Positions 1-8,660 of a DNA stretch of 30,572 nucleotides are shown piece by piece. Position numbers and translations under genes: made by a program. The notes under the pieces were generated by a model, which made no database searches, was not told the origin of the DNA, and saw only the letters and a list, made by a program, of their open reading frames with translations. The stretch comes from CAYLYU01 sp964501925. GTDB taxonomy: Bacteria; Pseudomonadota; Zetaproteobacteria; Mariprofundales; Mariprofundaceae. The stretch's first letter is position 1. The number at the start of each line of letters is the position of its first letter. The stretch lies in contig CAZCTM010000024.1 of assembly GCA_964501925.1 (NCBI GenBank), positions 1-30,572 of the forward strand, in the 5' to 3' direction.

Positions 1-54
1 TGAAGCGGAAATTTCTACTTTGCTAAAAGCGGAAGTTTTCATTTTGGGCTAACA
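1..54. mobile_element. Possible terminus of an IS21-like insertion sequence
   Basis: Two imperfect direct copies of a ~25-base unit stand head to tail: 3-26 (starts AAGCGGAAATTTC, ends CTAA) and 27-52 (starts AAGCGGAAGTTTTC, ends CTAA). The second copy ends in CA at 53-54, so read on the minus strand the block begins TG. Multiple terminal repeats and TG...CA ends are typical of IS21-family elements. No istA/istB reading frame is in the window, so the body, if present, lies to the left of base 1. The family assignment is an inference from layout, not from a match. Confidence 0.35.
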
Positions 55-223
55 GAACAATGTGAATCATTGACTTGGGAAGTCGCTTTGGTGAGTCTTC
101 CGCGCCTTTTATACACTTGACGAAATCGAAAAATGAGAACGTGCATCTGTCCATCCAACGGTTTGATATCGGTTTGCAGAGGATCGAGAAGATGCGTGGG
201 CAGATTGCCGTAAAGGAGCCATT
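55..223. other. Leader region upstream of glgP
   Basis: No reading frame is convincing here. An AT-rich TATACA at 110-115 could serve as a -10 for glgP, but the -35 region (TTGGTG, 88-93) is poor. A strong Shine-Dalgarno AAGGAG (213-218) precedes the GTG start of glgP. Confidence 0.35.
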
Positions 224-2776
224 GTGAGCAAAGGTGGACAGCGTTTTTATCTGCAGGTTCGGCCGATCATTCCGGAGGAGCTTTCTCGCCTGGATGAGCT
301 GGCGAGTGACTTGTGGTTTTCATGGAACGCCAAGGCACGGACACTGTTTTACATGATGGATCCCGTCCTGTGGACCTTGTGCGGACACAATCCTCGAACC
401 TTTCTTCGCCGTATCAGTCAGAAGAGACTGGATGAGATCTCCCGCGACCGCGCCTTTCTTTCCCAATACAACGGCGTCATGTCCGATTACGACACGTATA
501 AGAGGGAGGCCCACCAGTGGTTTCACAGCGCCTACAAAAACGCCGATGAGTATCTGGTGGCCTATTTTTCTGCCGAGTTCGGACTGCATGAATCCCTGCC
601 CATCTATTCGGGCGGGCTTGGAATTCTTGCCGGGGATCACTGCAAATCGGCAAGCGACCTGGGGCTTCATTTCATCGGCGTCGGGCTTTTATACCGTCAC
701 GGCTATTTTACCCAGTCCATTGACGCCCAGGGCAATCAGATTGCCAGGTACATGGAAACACGTTTTGAGGACCTGTGCATCGACCCCGCCCTTGATGATG
801 AGGGCAGGCCGGTCATCGTTTCTGTCGAGCTCCCCAATGGCGAGATAGATCTCAAGGTCTGGCAGGCGAAGGTCGGACACATCCGTATGCTTTTGCTGGA
901 TGCAGATGTCCCGTCCAACAGCGAAGAACATCGGAAAATCACCTATCAGCTCTATGGTGGTGGTCCGGAAAACCGGATCAAGCAGGAAATCTGTCTTGGT
1001 ATCGGGGGTGTCCGGGCCCTGCGCGCACTGGGAATTGAGCCGACTGCATGGCACATCAATGAGGGTCATGCCGCATTTATCATTCTTGAGCGGCTGCGCG
1101 AACACATGGAGCACAGTCAGCTGACCTTTGACGAAGCGTTGGAGGCAACAAGGGCGTCAACCGTTTTTACCACTCACACCGCGGTTCCGGCCGGCCATGA
1201 TATCTTTCAGCCTGAACTGTTCGATACCTATTTTGCGCCTTACGCCAGGAAGGCGGGAATGGATCTCAGTGATGTCCATGAGCTCGGTAGCGGTGACTTC
1301 GGGCATGGCAGTGGTTTTAACATGACAGCTCTGGCCATCCGGGGATCATCCTACCAGAACGGCGTGTCCAGACTGCACGGTGAGGTGAGCTCGAAGATGT
1401 GCAGTTCTCTCTGGCCGGATGTGCCGCCCGATGAGAATCCCATCAGCTCGATTACCAACGGTGTGCACGTAACGACATGGCTGGCACCGGAGTGGATCTC
1501 TTCATTTGACCTGCATCTTGGGGGGCACTGGCGCAGTCGTCTGCTGGACCCCGAATTCTGGGAGAAGATCAAGGATATTCCCGATCAGCTCTTCTGGAGC
1601 ATTCACCAGACGAACAAACAGCGCATGCTGCAGTACGTTCGTGAGCAGTTGCTGAAGCAGGCCAGACGGAACGGCGAAAGCACGGAGCTGGTGCGGGAAA
1701 TGACCGCCAACTTTGATCCCCGTACCCTGGTCATCGGATTTGCCCGCCGCTTTGCGACCTACAAGCGGGCAACCCTGCTGTTCCACGATGAGGAGAAGCT
1801 TCTCAAGATTCTCAACAATGCCGATCGGCCAGTGGTCTTCCTTTTCGCAGGCAAGGCCCATCCGGCTGACCAGCCGGGGCAGGAATTGATCAGGCGGATT
1901 CATCACATTTCACGTCAACCCGAGTTTATCGGCAAGGTGCTGATGCTCGAGGGGTATGATATGACTCTGTCCCGGTATCTCTTGTCCGGTGTGGATGTGT
2001 GGATGAACAATCCTCGCAGGCCCCTTGAGGCAAGTGGCACCTCGGGCATGAAGGCAGCCATGAATGGTGCGCCTAACCTCAGCGTTCTTGATGGCTGGTG
2101 GCCGGAGGGCTATGAAGGTGATAACGGCTGGGTCATCGGCTGCAAACATGAGCTTGGTGATGAGTGGCTGACGGATGAGGAGGATGCGATTTCCCTCTAT
2201 CATGTGCTCAAATATGATCTTATTCCCACCTACTATCGGCGCAACGAAAGTGGTTTCTCCGACGAATGGGTGCACATCGCCAAGCGTGCCATGATCAGCG
2301 CGATCCCCCACTTTAATACCGATCGCATGGTGGCTGACTACATCCGCCGTTTTTATGTCCCCGCATCCAATCGGGCCAGGCTTCTGAAGGGAGACAATTT
2401 TGAGCGGGTGAGGAAGCTGGCGGCGTGGAAGGCCGAGATGCGGAAGGCTTGGCCAAACGTTTCCCTGCATCGCATAGATCCCATGCCGACAGACCAGCAC
2501 TGGCAATACGGGGATGTGATTACCCTTCGCGTGAAGGCGGATATGAACGGGTTGTCACCCGATGATCTCCGGGTCGAGGCGGTGCTAAGCCGCCCCTCAA
2601 GAAACGGGGGCTACAAGAAATACAGTGTGATCGAACTGGAGCATCTGGGTGACGGGATATATGAAGCCAATATTCACCCCGAGGATACGGGCAATTTTTC
2701 CTATCAGGTTCGCATGTATCCTACTCACGAGGACCTTTCTCATCCTTTCTCACTGGGCCTGATGACCTGGCTTTAA
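224..2776 (+). CDS. glgP: Alpha-glucan phosphorylase (GT35)
   Basis: Phosphorolyses alpha-1,4-glucan ends to glucose-1-phosphate in the cytoplasm, for glycogen or maltodextrin breakdown. The 850-residue product is of the bacterial/archaeal long type, with an N-terminal domain (roughly 1-110) ahead of the phosphorylase fold and a C-terminal beta-rich tail (about 755-850). The pyridoxal-phosphate site is visible as EASGTSGMKAAMNG, with the Schiff-base lysine at residue 610. Start: GTG at 224, chosen for AAGGAG six bases upstream and because the protein aligns from here. It converges on the ROK kinase with only 21 bases between stops, and glycogen synthase lies beyond, so the locus handles storage glucan. 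No glgB or glgC is in the window. Family assignment is sure; the preferred chain length of the substrate cannot be read from sequence. Confidence 0.93.
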   Translation: MSKGGQRFYLQVRPIIPEELSRLDELASDLWFSWNAKARTLFYMMDPVLWTLCGHNPRTFLRRISQKRLDEISRDRAFLSQYNGVMSDYDTYKREAHQWFHSAYKNADEYLVAYFSAEFGLHESLPIYSGGLGILAGDHCKSASDLGLHFIGVGLLYRHGYFTQSIDAQGNQIARYMETRFEDLCIDPALDDEGRPVIVSVELPNGEIDLKVWQAKVGHIRMLLLDADVPSNSEEHRKITYQLYGGGPENRIKQEICLGIGGVRALRALGIEPTAWHINEGHAAFIILERLREHMEHSQLTFDEALEATRASTVFTTHTAVPAGHDIFQPELFDTYFAPYARKAGMDLSDVHELGSGDFGHGSGFNMTALAIRGSSYQNGVSRLHGEVSSKMCSSLWPDVPPDENPISSITNGVHVTTWLAPEWISSFDLHLGGHWRSRLLDPEFWEKIKDIPDQLFWSIHQTNKQRMLQYVREQLLKQARRNGESTELVREMTANFDPRTLVIGFARRFATYKRATLLFHDEEKLLKILNNADRPVVFLFAGKAHPADQPGQELIRRIHHISRQPEFIGKVLMLEGYDMTLSRYLLSGVDVWMNNPRRPLEASGTSGMKAAMNGAPNLSVLDGWWPEGYEGDNGWVIGCKHELGDEWLTDEEDAISLYHVLKYDLIPTYYRRNESGFSDEWVHIAKRAMISAIPHFNTDRMVADYIRRFYVPASNRARLLKGDNFERVRKLAAWKAEMRKAWPNVSLHRIDPMPTDQHWQYGDVITLRVKADMNGLSPDDLRVEAVLSRPSRNGGYKKYSVIELEHLGDGIYEANIHPEDTGNFSYQVRMYPTHEDLSHPFSLGLMTWL

Positions 2777-2797
2777 GGATATGCAGGTGGCTGTCGG

Positions 2798-3742
2798 TCA
2801 GCTGCTTCGCAGAATCTTGTCGAATGCCAGCACGGACGCTCCAAGCAAGCCGGCATAGTCCCCCAGCGTTGAAAGGGAAAGGTTGACCTGCTTTTTCAGG
2901 GGGGGGATTAGGCGATCCTCCAGGGCCGCACTCATGGGCGAGAGCAGCATGTTCCAGGCGGCAGTCAGCCCGCCACTGAAGCTGATGTTGCGCACATCCA
3001 GGATCTTGACCATCTCAGCAATGGCCTTGCCGAGATATGTTCCAGCTTCCTCGATGACCTGCCTGGCCATTTCATCACCACTGAGGGCCAGTTGATGCAC
3101 CTGCTGGGCATCGATCACCTTGTTGCCGCTTGCTTTCTGATACCGTGCGGCGACAGCTCTGGCAGAGGCGTATGTCTCCAGGCAACCTCTGCCGCCACAA
3201 CCGCATAAGCGGCCATTTTTTTCCACCCGCAAGTGACCGACCTCCATGGCCATCCCTCCGTCACCCGGATAGGGACGATCCTCGATGATCAGTCCACCGC
3301 CGACACCTGTGCCCAGTGTCAGGTGAATGAGGCTGTCACGGCCTTCACTGCTGCCGAAGTGGAACTCACCCACGGCTGCGGTCAAGGCATCGTTTTGCAC
3401 CAGCACCGGGAGGTCAAGTTCGGAGGAGATGCTGGAGGCCAGGTCAACATTTTCGAGCATGGGAAGGTTGGGAGAAGATACCAGCACGCCGGAAAAACCC
3501 TCGAAGAATCCCGGAAAGCCGATCCCTGCCGCCTGGACCTCGGGAAACTGAGCCTGCATTTTCTTCAAGGGCGTCAGCAGACGTTCCAGGATCCATGCCT
3601 CCGCTTCTTTCGGAGTGGAGTGACTCATTCCCGACAGGGCTGCCCTCATTTTGTCGTGGCCCAGGATCCGTCCGTCCCTGTCCACAACCGCGATCCGGAT
3701 GTTCGTGCCTCCCACATCGGCTGCCAGTACCATGGTCGTCAT
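2798..3742 (-). CDS. ROK-family sugar kinase (probable glucokinase)
   Basis: A 314-residue ATP-dependent hexose kinase of the ROK family, probably making glucose-6-phosphate. Visible features are the N-terminal phosphate loop LAADVGGTNIRIA, the LTLGTGVGGGLI turn, and the ROK zinc site, a His in EVGHLRVE followed by CGCGGRGCLETYAS (C-x-C-x4-C). Its ATG overlaps the glycogen synthase stop as ATGA (3739-3742), so the two are translationally coupled in a minus-strand operon. With phosphoglucose isomerase also nearby, glucokinase is the likeliest role. Fructokinase or N-acetyl-sugar kinase cannot be excluded, since ROK specificity is hard to read by eye. Confidence 0.85.
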   Translation of the reverse strand: MTTMVLAADVGGTNIRIAVVDRDGRILGHDKMRAALSGMSHSTPKEAEAWILERLLTPLKKMQAQFPEVQAAGIGFPGFFEGFSGVLVSSPNLPMLENVDLASSISSELDLPVLVQNDALTAAVGEFHFGSSEGRDSLIHLTLGTGVGGGLIIEDRPYPGDGGMAMEVGHLRVEKNGRLCGCGGRGCLETYASARAVAARYQKASGNKVIDAQQVHQLALSGDEMARQVIEEAGTYLGKAIAEMVKILDVRNISFSGGLTAAWNMLLSPMSAALEDRLIPPLKKQVNLSLSTLGDYAGLLGASVLAFDKILRSS

Positions 3743-5187
3743 CGGGTTTCCTCCAGGACGTCAGCATACAGGTCGGCATAAAGCCTTGCGGACTTGTCCC
3801 ATGACGAATCGCGTCGCATGGCACGCGCCCGTATGCGTGCCCACACCTTAGGTCTTCGGAACGTGTCAATGGCCATTTGTGTCGATTTGTAAAAAGGCAG
3901 GGCCGCATCGTCAAGAAATGAAAACCCTGTGCCCGCATCGGGATCATGCCCGTAGTCCACCACCGTATCCTTCAGTCCACCCGTGGCGCGAACCACGGGA
4001 ACGCTGCCGTAGCGCATGGCGATCAACTGACTGAGACCACAGGGTTCAAAGCGTGAAGGCATGAGGAAGATGTCGGAGCCGGCGTAAATGCGCCTGGCCA
4101 GCCGTTCATGAAATCCCGCATAGAAGGACATCTGGTCGGGATGGGCCAGGGCCATTTCATGCATGTGTTTTTCAACGTATGGGTCACCAGAACCCACAAT
4201 AGCCAGCTGGTAGCCCAAGTCCAGCCATGCCGGGATGTTTTCGATCACCAGATCCACGCCTTTTTGCTCGGCCAGCCGGGAAACCATGGCAAGCAGGGGT
4301 ATTTTCCGGTCCTGGGGGAACCCCAGTTCCCGCTGCAGGGCCTTCTTGCAGGCATGCTTCCCCTTGATGTTACCTGCCTGGAACCGGTGGGGGATCATTT
4401 GGTCCGTGGCCGGGTTCCACTCCTCCATGTTCAGGCCGTTGACAATACCGGTAAGCCTGGACGCATGATTCCGGAGAAATCCTTCCAGGTGACAGCCGTA
4501 TTGCGGGGTCAGGATCTCTTCAGCGTAGGAGGGGCTTACGGTGGTAATCCGGTCTGCCGCCATGATGCCGGCCTTCATGCAGTTGATCTGTCCGTAGAAT
4601 TCCATGCCTTCCGGATGAAAGGCGTTCATTGGCAAGCCAAGTCGACCCAGCCAGCCGGCCGGGAAGACTCCCTGGTAGGCAAGGTTATGGATGGTAAAAA
4701 CGGAACGTGTGGCACCAAGCTTCGGGCGGTCGCGGTATTGCTCGTTCAGCAGCAGCGGCAGCAGCCCCGTTTGCCAGTCGTGGCAATGGAAGACATCGAT
4801 CGTTTCTTTCTCCAGGCATCCCACTTCAAGAGCAGCCCGACACAGCAATGTGTAGCGCAGGAGATTGTCGGCGTATTCGCCTCCTGCAGGACCATAAATG
4901 CCTTCTCGGGCAAAGAGATCATCCTGTTCCAGGAGGATGAAGCGAAGGCCCGCAACGTAGGCCTCGTGCAACGGGATCATTCGGTAGCCACCGTCAATGA
5001 GCAGGGTGATGTGCTGGTCCAGAGGTTCAACTTTTACGTCAGCCATGTGATGGCGGTAGTATGGCAAGATAACCTGGACATGATGCCCGAGCCTTTTCAG
5101 CGAATGAGGCAGCGAGCCGACCACATCGGCCAGACCGCCGGTCTTGGCCAGGGGAGCGGCTTCAGAGGCAACAAAAACAATGCGCAT
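3739..5187 (-). CDS. glgA: Glycogen synthase (GT5, ADP-glucose)
   Basis: Transfers glucose from ADP-glucose to the growing alpha-1,4-glucan. At 482 residues it has the usual bacterial GlgA length. The N-terminal nucleotide-sugar motif is KTGGLADVVG with Lys15. Further motifs are the catalytic-cleft HCHDWQTGLLP, the family block TIHNLAYQG, and the C-terminal retaining-transferase block SRFEPCGLSQLIAMRYG carrying the conserved glutamate. The start MRIVFVASEAAPLAKTGG is the standard GlgA N-terminus. It is the first gene of a two-gene minus-strand operon with the ROK kinase and is divergent from the small gene at 5369. Confidence 0.95.
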   Translation of the reverse strand: MRIVFVASEAAPLAKTGGLADVVGSLPHSLKRLGHHVQVILPYYRHHMADVKVEPLDQHITLLIDGGYRMIPLHEAYVAGLRFILLEQDDLFAREGIYGPAGGEYADNLLRYTLLCRAALEVGCLEKETIDVFHCHDWQTGLLPLLLNEQYRDRPKLGATRSVFTIHNLAYQGVFPAGWLGRLGLPMNAFHPEGMEFYGQINCMKAGIMAADRITTVSPSYAEEILTPQYGCHLEGFLRNHASRLTGIVNGLNMEEWNPATDQMIPHRFQAGNIKGKHACKKALQRELGFPQDRKIPLLAMVSRLAEQKGVDLVIENIPAWLDLGYQLAIVGSGDPYVEKHMHEMALAHPDQMSFYAGFHERLARRIYAGSDIFLMPSRFEPCGLSQLIAMRYGSVPVVRATGGLKDTVVDYGHDPDAGTGFSFLDDAALPFYKSTQMAIDTFRRPKVWARIRARAMRRDSSWDKSARLYADLYADVLEETR

Positions 5188-5300
5188 GTCAGGATTCCTT
5201 TCGACCGAGAGTCAATCTTGAACCTTATCATGCCCATGGTCAAAATCATAAAGGGGTGCCTCTCGTTGTTCGTGTCCGTTTCAGATGGGCTCGATTTCTC

Positions 5301-5328
5301 TTGATTTTGACGGCCGGATTCGTATGTT
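5301..5328 (+). promoter_or_regulatory. Candidate sigma-70 promoter of the small SAP-like gene
   Basis: TTGATT (5301-5306), a 16-base spacer, then TATGTT (5323-5328). Transcription would begin near 5335, about 34 bases before the ATG. Its -10 is overlapped by the palindrome at 5323-5340. Confidence 0.45.
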
Positions 5329-5340
5329 GCGCGCAACTTA
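5323..5340. promoter_or_regulatory. Palindrome over the -10/+1, candidate operator
   Basis: A perfect 12-base palindrome GTTGCGCGCAAC (5326-5337) is flanked by TA...TA that continue the symmetry after one mismatch each side. It covers the -10 and start point of the promoter for the 67-residue gene, a place where a dimeric repressor would act. The cognate regulator is unknown. Confidence 0.35.
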
Positions 5341-5368
5341 TGAACCCATTGCTATGGAGGAGACCGAT

Positions 5369-5572
5369 ATGAGCAGAAATTCCAGGATCACCAAGAAGAT
5401 CCTTATCGACAAGGCCCGTGGTCTTGGTCTGAAGAACGTGCAGAAGTTGCGTAAGACGGAGCTGATTCACGGGATTCAGGTGGCTGAGGGAAATAGCCCC
5501 TGTTTCCAGCGTATTCCGGACTGTGCGGTTTCGCCGTGCATGTTTCGAAGCGAGTGCATTCCCCAGAACTGA
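5369..5572 (+). CDS. Small SAP/Rho-N-like protein with four cysteines
   Basis: A 67-residue basic protein. Residues about 7-40 form a helix-turn-helix pattern (KARGLGLKNVQKLRKTELI then HGIQVAEGN) like SAP or Rho N-terminal domains, which bind nucleic acid. The tail holds Cys45, Cys52, Cys57 and Cys63 (C-x6-C-x4-C-x5-C), a plausible metal site. The ATG at 5369 is chosen because GGAGG (5356-5360) lies eight bases upstream. An in-frame longer version from 5285 would begin upstream of the likely promoter elements and lacks a ribosome site. I recall similar short proteins with this helix plus cysteine tail annotated only as SAP-domain proteins in proteobacteria. No function is established to my knowledge. 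It is monocistronic and followed by a strong terminator. Confidence 0.75.
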   Translation: MSRNSRITKKILIDKARGLGLKNVQKLRKTELIHGIQVAEGNSPCFQRIPDCAVSPCMFRSECIPQN

Positions 5573-5606
5573 GCTTGTAACTCATCTGATCTGGATGCCA
5601 GGAAAT

Positions 5607-5635
5607 AACCCCCGCCATGATGCGGGGGTTTTTTT
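5607..5635 (+). terminator. Rho-independent terminator
   Basis: A perfect 9-base-pair stem, AACCCCCGC (5607-5615) with GCGGGGGTT (5622-5630), and loop CATGAT, followed by more T (5631-5635). It ends the small SAP-like gene and separates it from pgi. Confidence 0.92.
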
Positions 5636-5702
5636 GGTCACAACAGTGGAGCCGCAGGAAAACGGCAGCTAGACTATCCACCGCTCAGCAGGGAGGAGAA
5701 TC

Positions 5703-7349
5703 ATGTCAGAGCTAACCCGGTCACCCGCTTGGCGGGCATTGCAAGCGCACAGGAAAAAGCTGTCCGGCGTGCACATGCGTGACATGTTCGCAGAAGATCC
5801 CGGGCGCTTTGACAAGTTTTCAGTCCAGTTTAACGACATTCTGCTCGATTACTCCAAGAATATTGTCTCTGAGGAGACCATGCGACTCCTGTTTTCACTG
5901 GCTGAGCAGGCGGATCTGAGGGGATGGATACGGCGCATGTTTTCCGGTGAAAAGATCAACAACACGGAAAACCGGGCTGTTTTGCACGTGGCCCTGCGCA
6001 ATCGTTCCAACCGGCCCATTGAAGTCGACGGCGAGGATGTCATGCCCGCCGTGAACAAGGTTCTCGACCGCATGCGTCTGTTCACGGAAGATGTCCGCAA
6101 GGGACGCTGGCTGGGTTGCACGGGCAAACGGATCACGGATATCGTGAACATTGGCATCGGTGGCTCCGATCTGGGTCCCGTGATGGTTTGCGAGGCACTT
6201 AAACCCTTTGCCAGTGAATCCCTGAACGTCCACTTTGTTTCGAATGTCGATGGAACCCAGATTGTTGAAACGCTGAAGAAGCTCAGCCGTGAGACGACCC
6301 TTTTTGTGATTGTCTCCAAGACCTTTACCACTCAGGAGACCATTACCAACGCCAAGACTGCGCGTGACTGGTTTTTGACACGCGGTGGCACCAAGACGGC
6401 GGTTGCCAAGCATTTTGTCGCCGTCTCGACCAATGCGAAGGCGGTCGCCAATTTTGGTATCGACACGGATCACATGTTCGAGTTCTGGGACTGGGTGGGT
6501 GGTCGCTATTCGCTCTGGAGTGCGGTCGGTCTTTCCATCGCCCTGTATATCGGGATGGATAACTTTGAGAGGCTGCTAAGCGGTGCTCATGACATGGATG
6601 AATACTTTCGCACGGCCCCGTTCGAGGAGAACATCCCGGTGATTCTGGCGCTGCTGGGTATCTGGTACAACAATTTCTGGGATGCCGATTCCCACGCCAT
6701 TCTTCCCTATGACCAGTACATGCACCGCTTTCCGGCCTATTTCCAGCAGGGGGACATGGAGAGCAACGGCAAGCGGGTGACGCGCGATGGCGAGGTTGTG
6801 GACTATTCAACCGGACCGATCATCTGGGGAGAACCCGGTACCAACGGTCAGCATGCCTTCTATCAGCTGATTCATCAGGGAACAAAGCTGGTTCCAACGG
6901 ATTTTCTGGCCCCCATCGATTCAAAAAACCCGATCGGCCAGCATCACGCCATCCTGCTTTCAAATTTCTTCGCCCAGACCGAGGCCCTTATGCTTGGAAA
7001 GACCGAGGATGAGGTGAGATCCGAGCTTGAGGCAGAAGGGTTTACGGGTGAAGAGCTGGAAAAGGCCATTCCACACCGTGTTTTTCCGGGCAACAAGCCC
7101 TCCAATTCGATCCTGTTTCAGAAGATGACGCCCGAGACGCTGGGTTCGCTGATCGCCATGTACGAACACAAAATCTTTGTCCAGAGTGTGATCTGGAACA
7201 TCAATGCCTTTGATCAGTGGGGGGTTGAACTGGGCAAGCAACTGGCTCGAAGGATCCTGCCGGAACTCGTACTTTCTGCGAAGGTTGACAGTCACGACTC
7301 ATCCACCAATGGATTGATTAACCATTATCTGAACCACCGCAAAGAGTAG
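5703..7349 (+). CDS. pgi: Glucose-6-phosphate isomerase
   Basis: Interconverts glucose-6-phosphate and fructose-6-phosphate. At 548 residues it matches the long enterobacterial type. Motifs in order: NIGIGGSDLGPVM (sugar-phosphate binding), FVIVSKTFTTQET (phosphate loop), the family signature WVGGRYSLWS, the active-site GQHAFYQLIHQGT with the catalytic His, and the C-terminal signature GVELGKQLA with the catalytic Lys. ATG at 5703 follows GGAGGAGA. It stands alone between two short gaps, but it joins the upstream kinase and glycogen genes at the glucose-6-phosphate node. Confidence 0.97.
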   Translation: MSELTRSPAWRALQAHRKKLSGVHMRDMFAEDPGRFDKFSVQFNDILLDYSKNIVSEETMRLLFSLAEQADLRGWIRRMFSGEKINNTENRAVLHVALRNRSNRPIEVDGEDVMPAVNKVLDRMRLFTEDVRKGRWLGCTGKRITDIVNIGIGGSDLGPVMVCEALKPFASESLNVHFVSNVDGTQIVETLKKLSRETTLFVIVSKTFTTQETITNAKTARDWFLTRGGTKTAVAKHFVAVSTNAKAVANFGIDTDHMFEFWDWVGGRYSLWSAVGLSIALYIGMDNFERLLSGAHDMDEYFRTAPFEENIPVILALLGIWYNNFWDADSHAILPYDQYMHRFPAYFQQGDMESNGKRVTRDGEVVDYSTGPIIWGEPGTNGQHAFYQLIHQGTKLVPTDFLAPIDSKNPIGQHHAILLSNFFAQTEALMLGKTEDEVRSELEAEGFTGEELEKAIPHRVFPGNKPSNSILFQKMTPETLGSLIAMYEHKIFVQSVIWNINAFDQWGVELGKQLARRILPELVLSAKVDSHDSSTNGLINHYLNHRKE

Positions 7350-7463
7350 GCAGGGCGTTTAACATCGGGAAGCGGGTTGGTCTCTCATCGGAATTGATGG
7401 CCTGATCCGGCCTGGTTGAGAAGAAATGCACCGATTCGGTCGACGGTCTGGCAGGAGGAATAC

Positions 7464-8567
7464 ATGATCATTGGCGTTCCAAAAGAGATCAAGAATAACG
7501 AGTACAGGGTTGGTCTGGTCCCCGCCGGCGTCGAAGAGCTTGTGCATGCGGGTCACCAGGTAAGGGTGGAAACCTCGGCCGGTGTCGGCAGCGGCATCTG
7601 TGATGAGGCATACCGTGATGCCGGGGCGGAGATTGTAAAGGATCCTGCGGAGGCCTGGGGTGCCGATCTGGTGGTAAAGGTCAAGGAGCCGTTGCCTGAG
7701 GAATACACATTCCTGCGCCGGGATCAGATCCTTTTTGCCTTCCTCCATCTTGCCGCCATGCCGGAACTGGCGGAGACCCTGCAGGAAAAGAGGCTCTGCG
7801 CCATTGCCTATGAAACGATTCAGTTGCAGGACGGTCGCTTGCCCATACTGGCCCCGATGAGCCAGGTGGCAGGAAAGATGGCGGTGCAGCTGGGTGCCGC
7901 CTTCCTGCAGAGGGAGAAGGGTGGGATGGGCATCCTTCTGGGGGGGGTGCCGGGCACGAAGCATGGTCGGATCGTCATCATTGGCGCAGGCAATGTTGGC
8001 ATCAACGCAGCGAAGGTGGCTTACGGCCTCGGCGCCCAGGTCATCATCATTGACACCAATCACGCCCGGCTGACCTACATTGATGACATCTTCGACGGCA
8101 AGGTGGTGACCCTGATGTCCACCCATCGGAACATTGCCGAGTCCGTGTCCACGTGCGATATGCTGGTCGGGGCGGCGCTGATCCCCGGCGCCAGGGCCCC
8201 GCTCCTGATCACCCGTGACATGCTCAGATCGATGAAGAAGGGCAGTGTGCTTGTGGATGCCTCGATTGATCAGGGGGGGATCAGTGAGAGCAGCAGGCCG
8301 ACCTCACATGCCGAGCCAACCTATCTTGAAGAAGGGGTCATCCATTACTGTGTCCCCAACATCCCGGGATCGGTGCCTGTCACAAGCACATACGCGCTAA
8401 CCAATGTCACTCTTCCATACGTTCGTCAACTTGCTTCCGGGAGGCTGGATCGGGTTCTGCGGTCGGATCCGGCCTTGCAACGGGGGGTAAATGTGTGGAA
8501 TGGACACATCCGGCACGAGGCCGTTGCAAGGGCGCTTGGGAAGAGGTGTGTACCACTTGCTCTATAG
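7464..8567 (+). CDS. ald: Alanine dehydrogenase (NAD)
   Basis: Oxidatively deaminates L-alanine to pyruvate and ammonium, or runs in reverse to fix ammonium. The 367-residue product begins MIIGVPKEIKNNEYRVG, the family N-terminus. VKVKEP carries the substrate Lys and LFAFLHLAA the catalytic His. The Rossmann turn is VIIGAGNVGINAA, and VDASIDQGG lies in the C-terminal active-site region. The ATG at 7464 is preferred over an upstream in-frame ATG (7416) because AGGAGGA (7454-7460) is correctly placed and the extra 16 residues are not family-like. It has its own terminator, so it is probably not cotranscribed with carB. Confidence 0.93.
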   Translation: MIIGVPKEIKNNEYRVGLVPAGVEELVHAGHQVRVETSAGVGSGICDEAYRDAGAEIVKDPAEAWGADLVVKVKEPLPEEYTFLRRDQILFAFLHLAAMPELAETLQEKRLCAIAYETIQLQDGRLPILAPMSQVAGKMAVQLGAAFLQREKGGMGILLGGVPGTKHGRIVIIGAGNVGINAAKVAYGLGAQVIIIDTNHARLTYIDDIFDGKVVTLMSTHRNIAESVSTCDMLVGAALIPGARAPLLITRDMLRSMKKGSVLVDASIDQGGISESSRPTSHAEPTYLEEGVIHYCVPNIPGSVPVTSTYALTNVTLPYVRQLASGRLDRVLRSDPALQRGVNVWNGHIRHEAVARALGKRCVPLAL

Positions 8568-8604
8568 GCATTTCCGGTCATCTGACGTATGCTTTGGAGG
8601 CTTG

Positions 8605-8631
8605 CGGGCGGCCATGCGGTTGCCCGTTTTT
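8605..8631 (+). terminator. Rho-independent terminator after ald
   Basis: A stem of nine pairs, CGGGCGGCC (8605-8613) with GGTTGCCCG (8618-8626) including two G-U pairs, tetraloop ATGC, then TTTTT (8627-8631). It lies 37 bases after the ald stop and 30 before carB. Confidence 0.82.
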
Positions 8632-8660
8632 ATCGTCAGATAAGGAGAGCGTAAACCGGT

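Noticed and set aside
4108..5304. Long open frame (398 codons) antisense to glgA
   Set aside because: Shadow of a GC-biased gene; glgA itself has all family motifs over the same bases.
7416..7463. N-terminal extension of alanine dehydrogenase from ATG 7416
   Set aside because: The added 16 residues are unlike the family and ATG 7464 has a strong, well-placed ribosome site.
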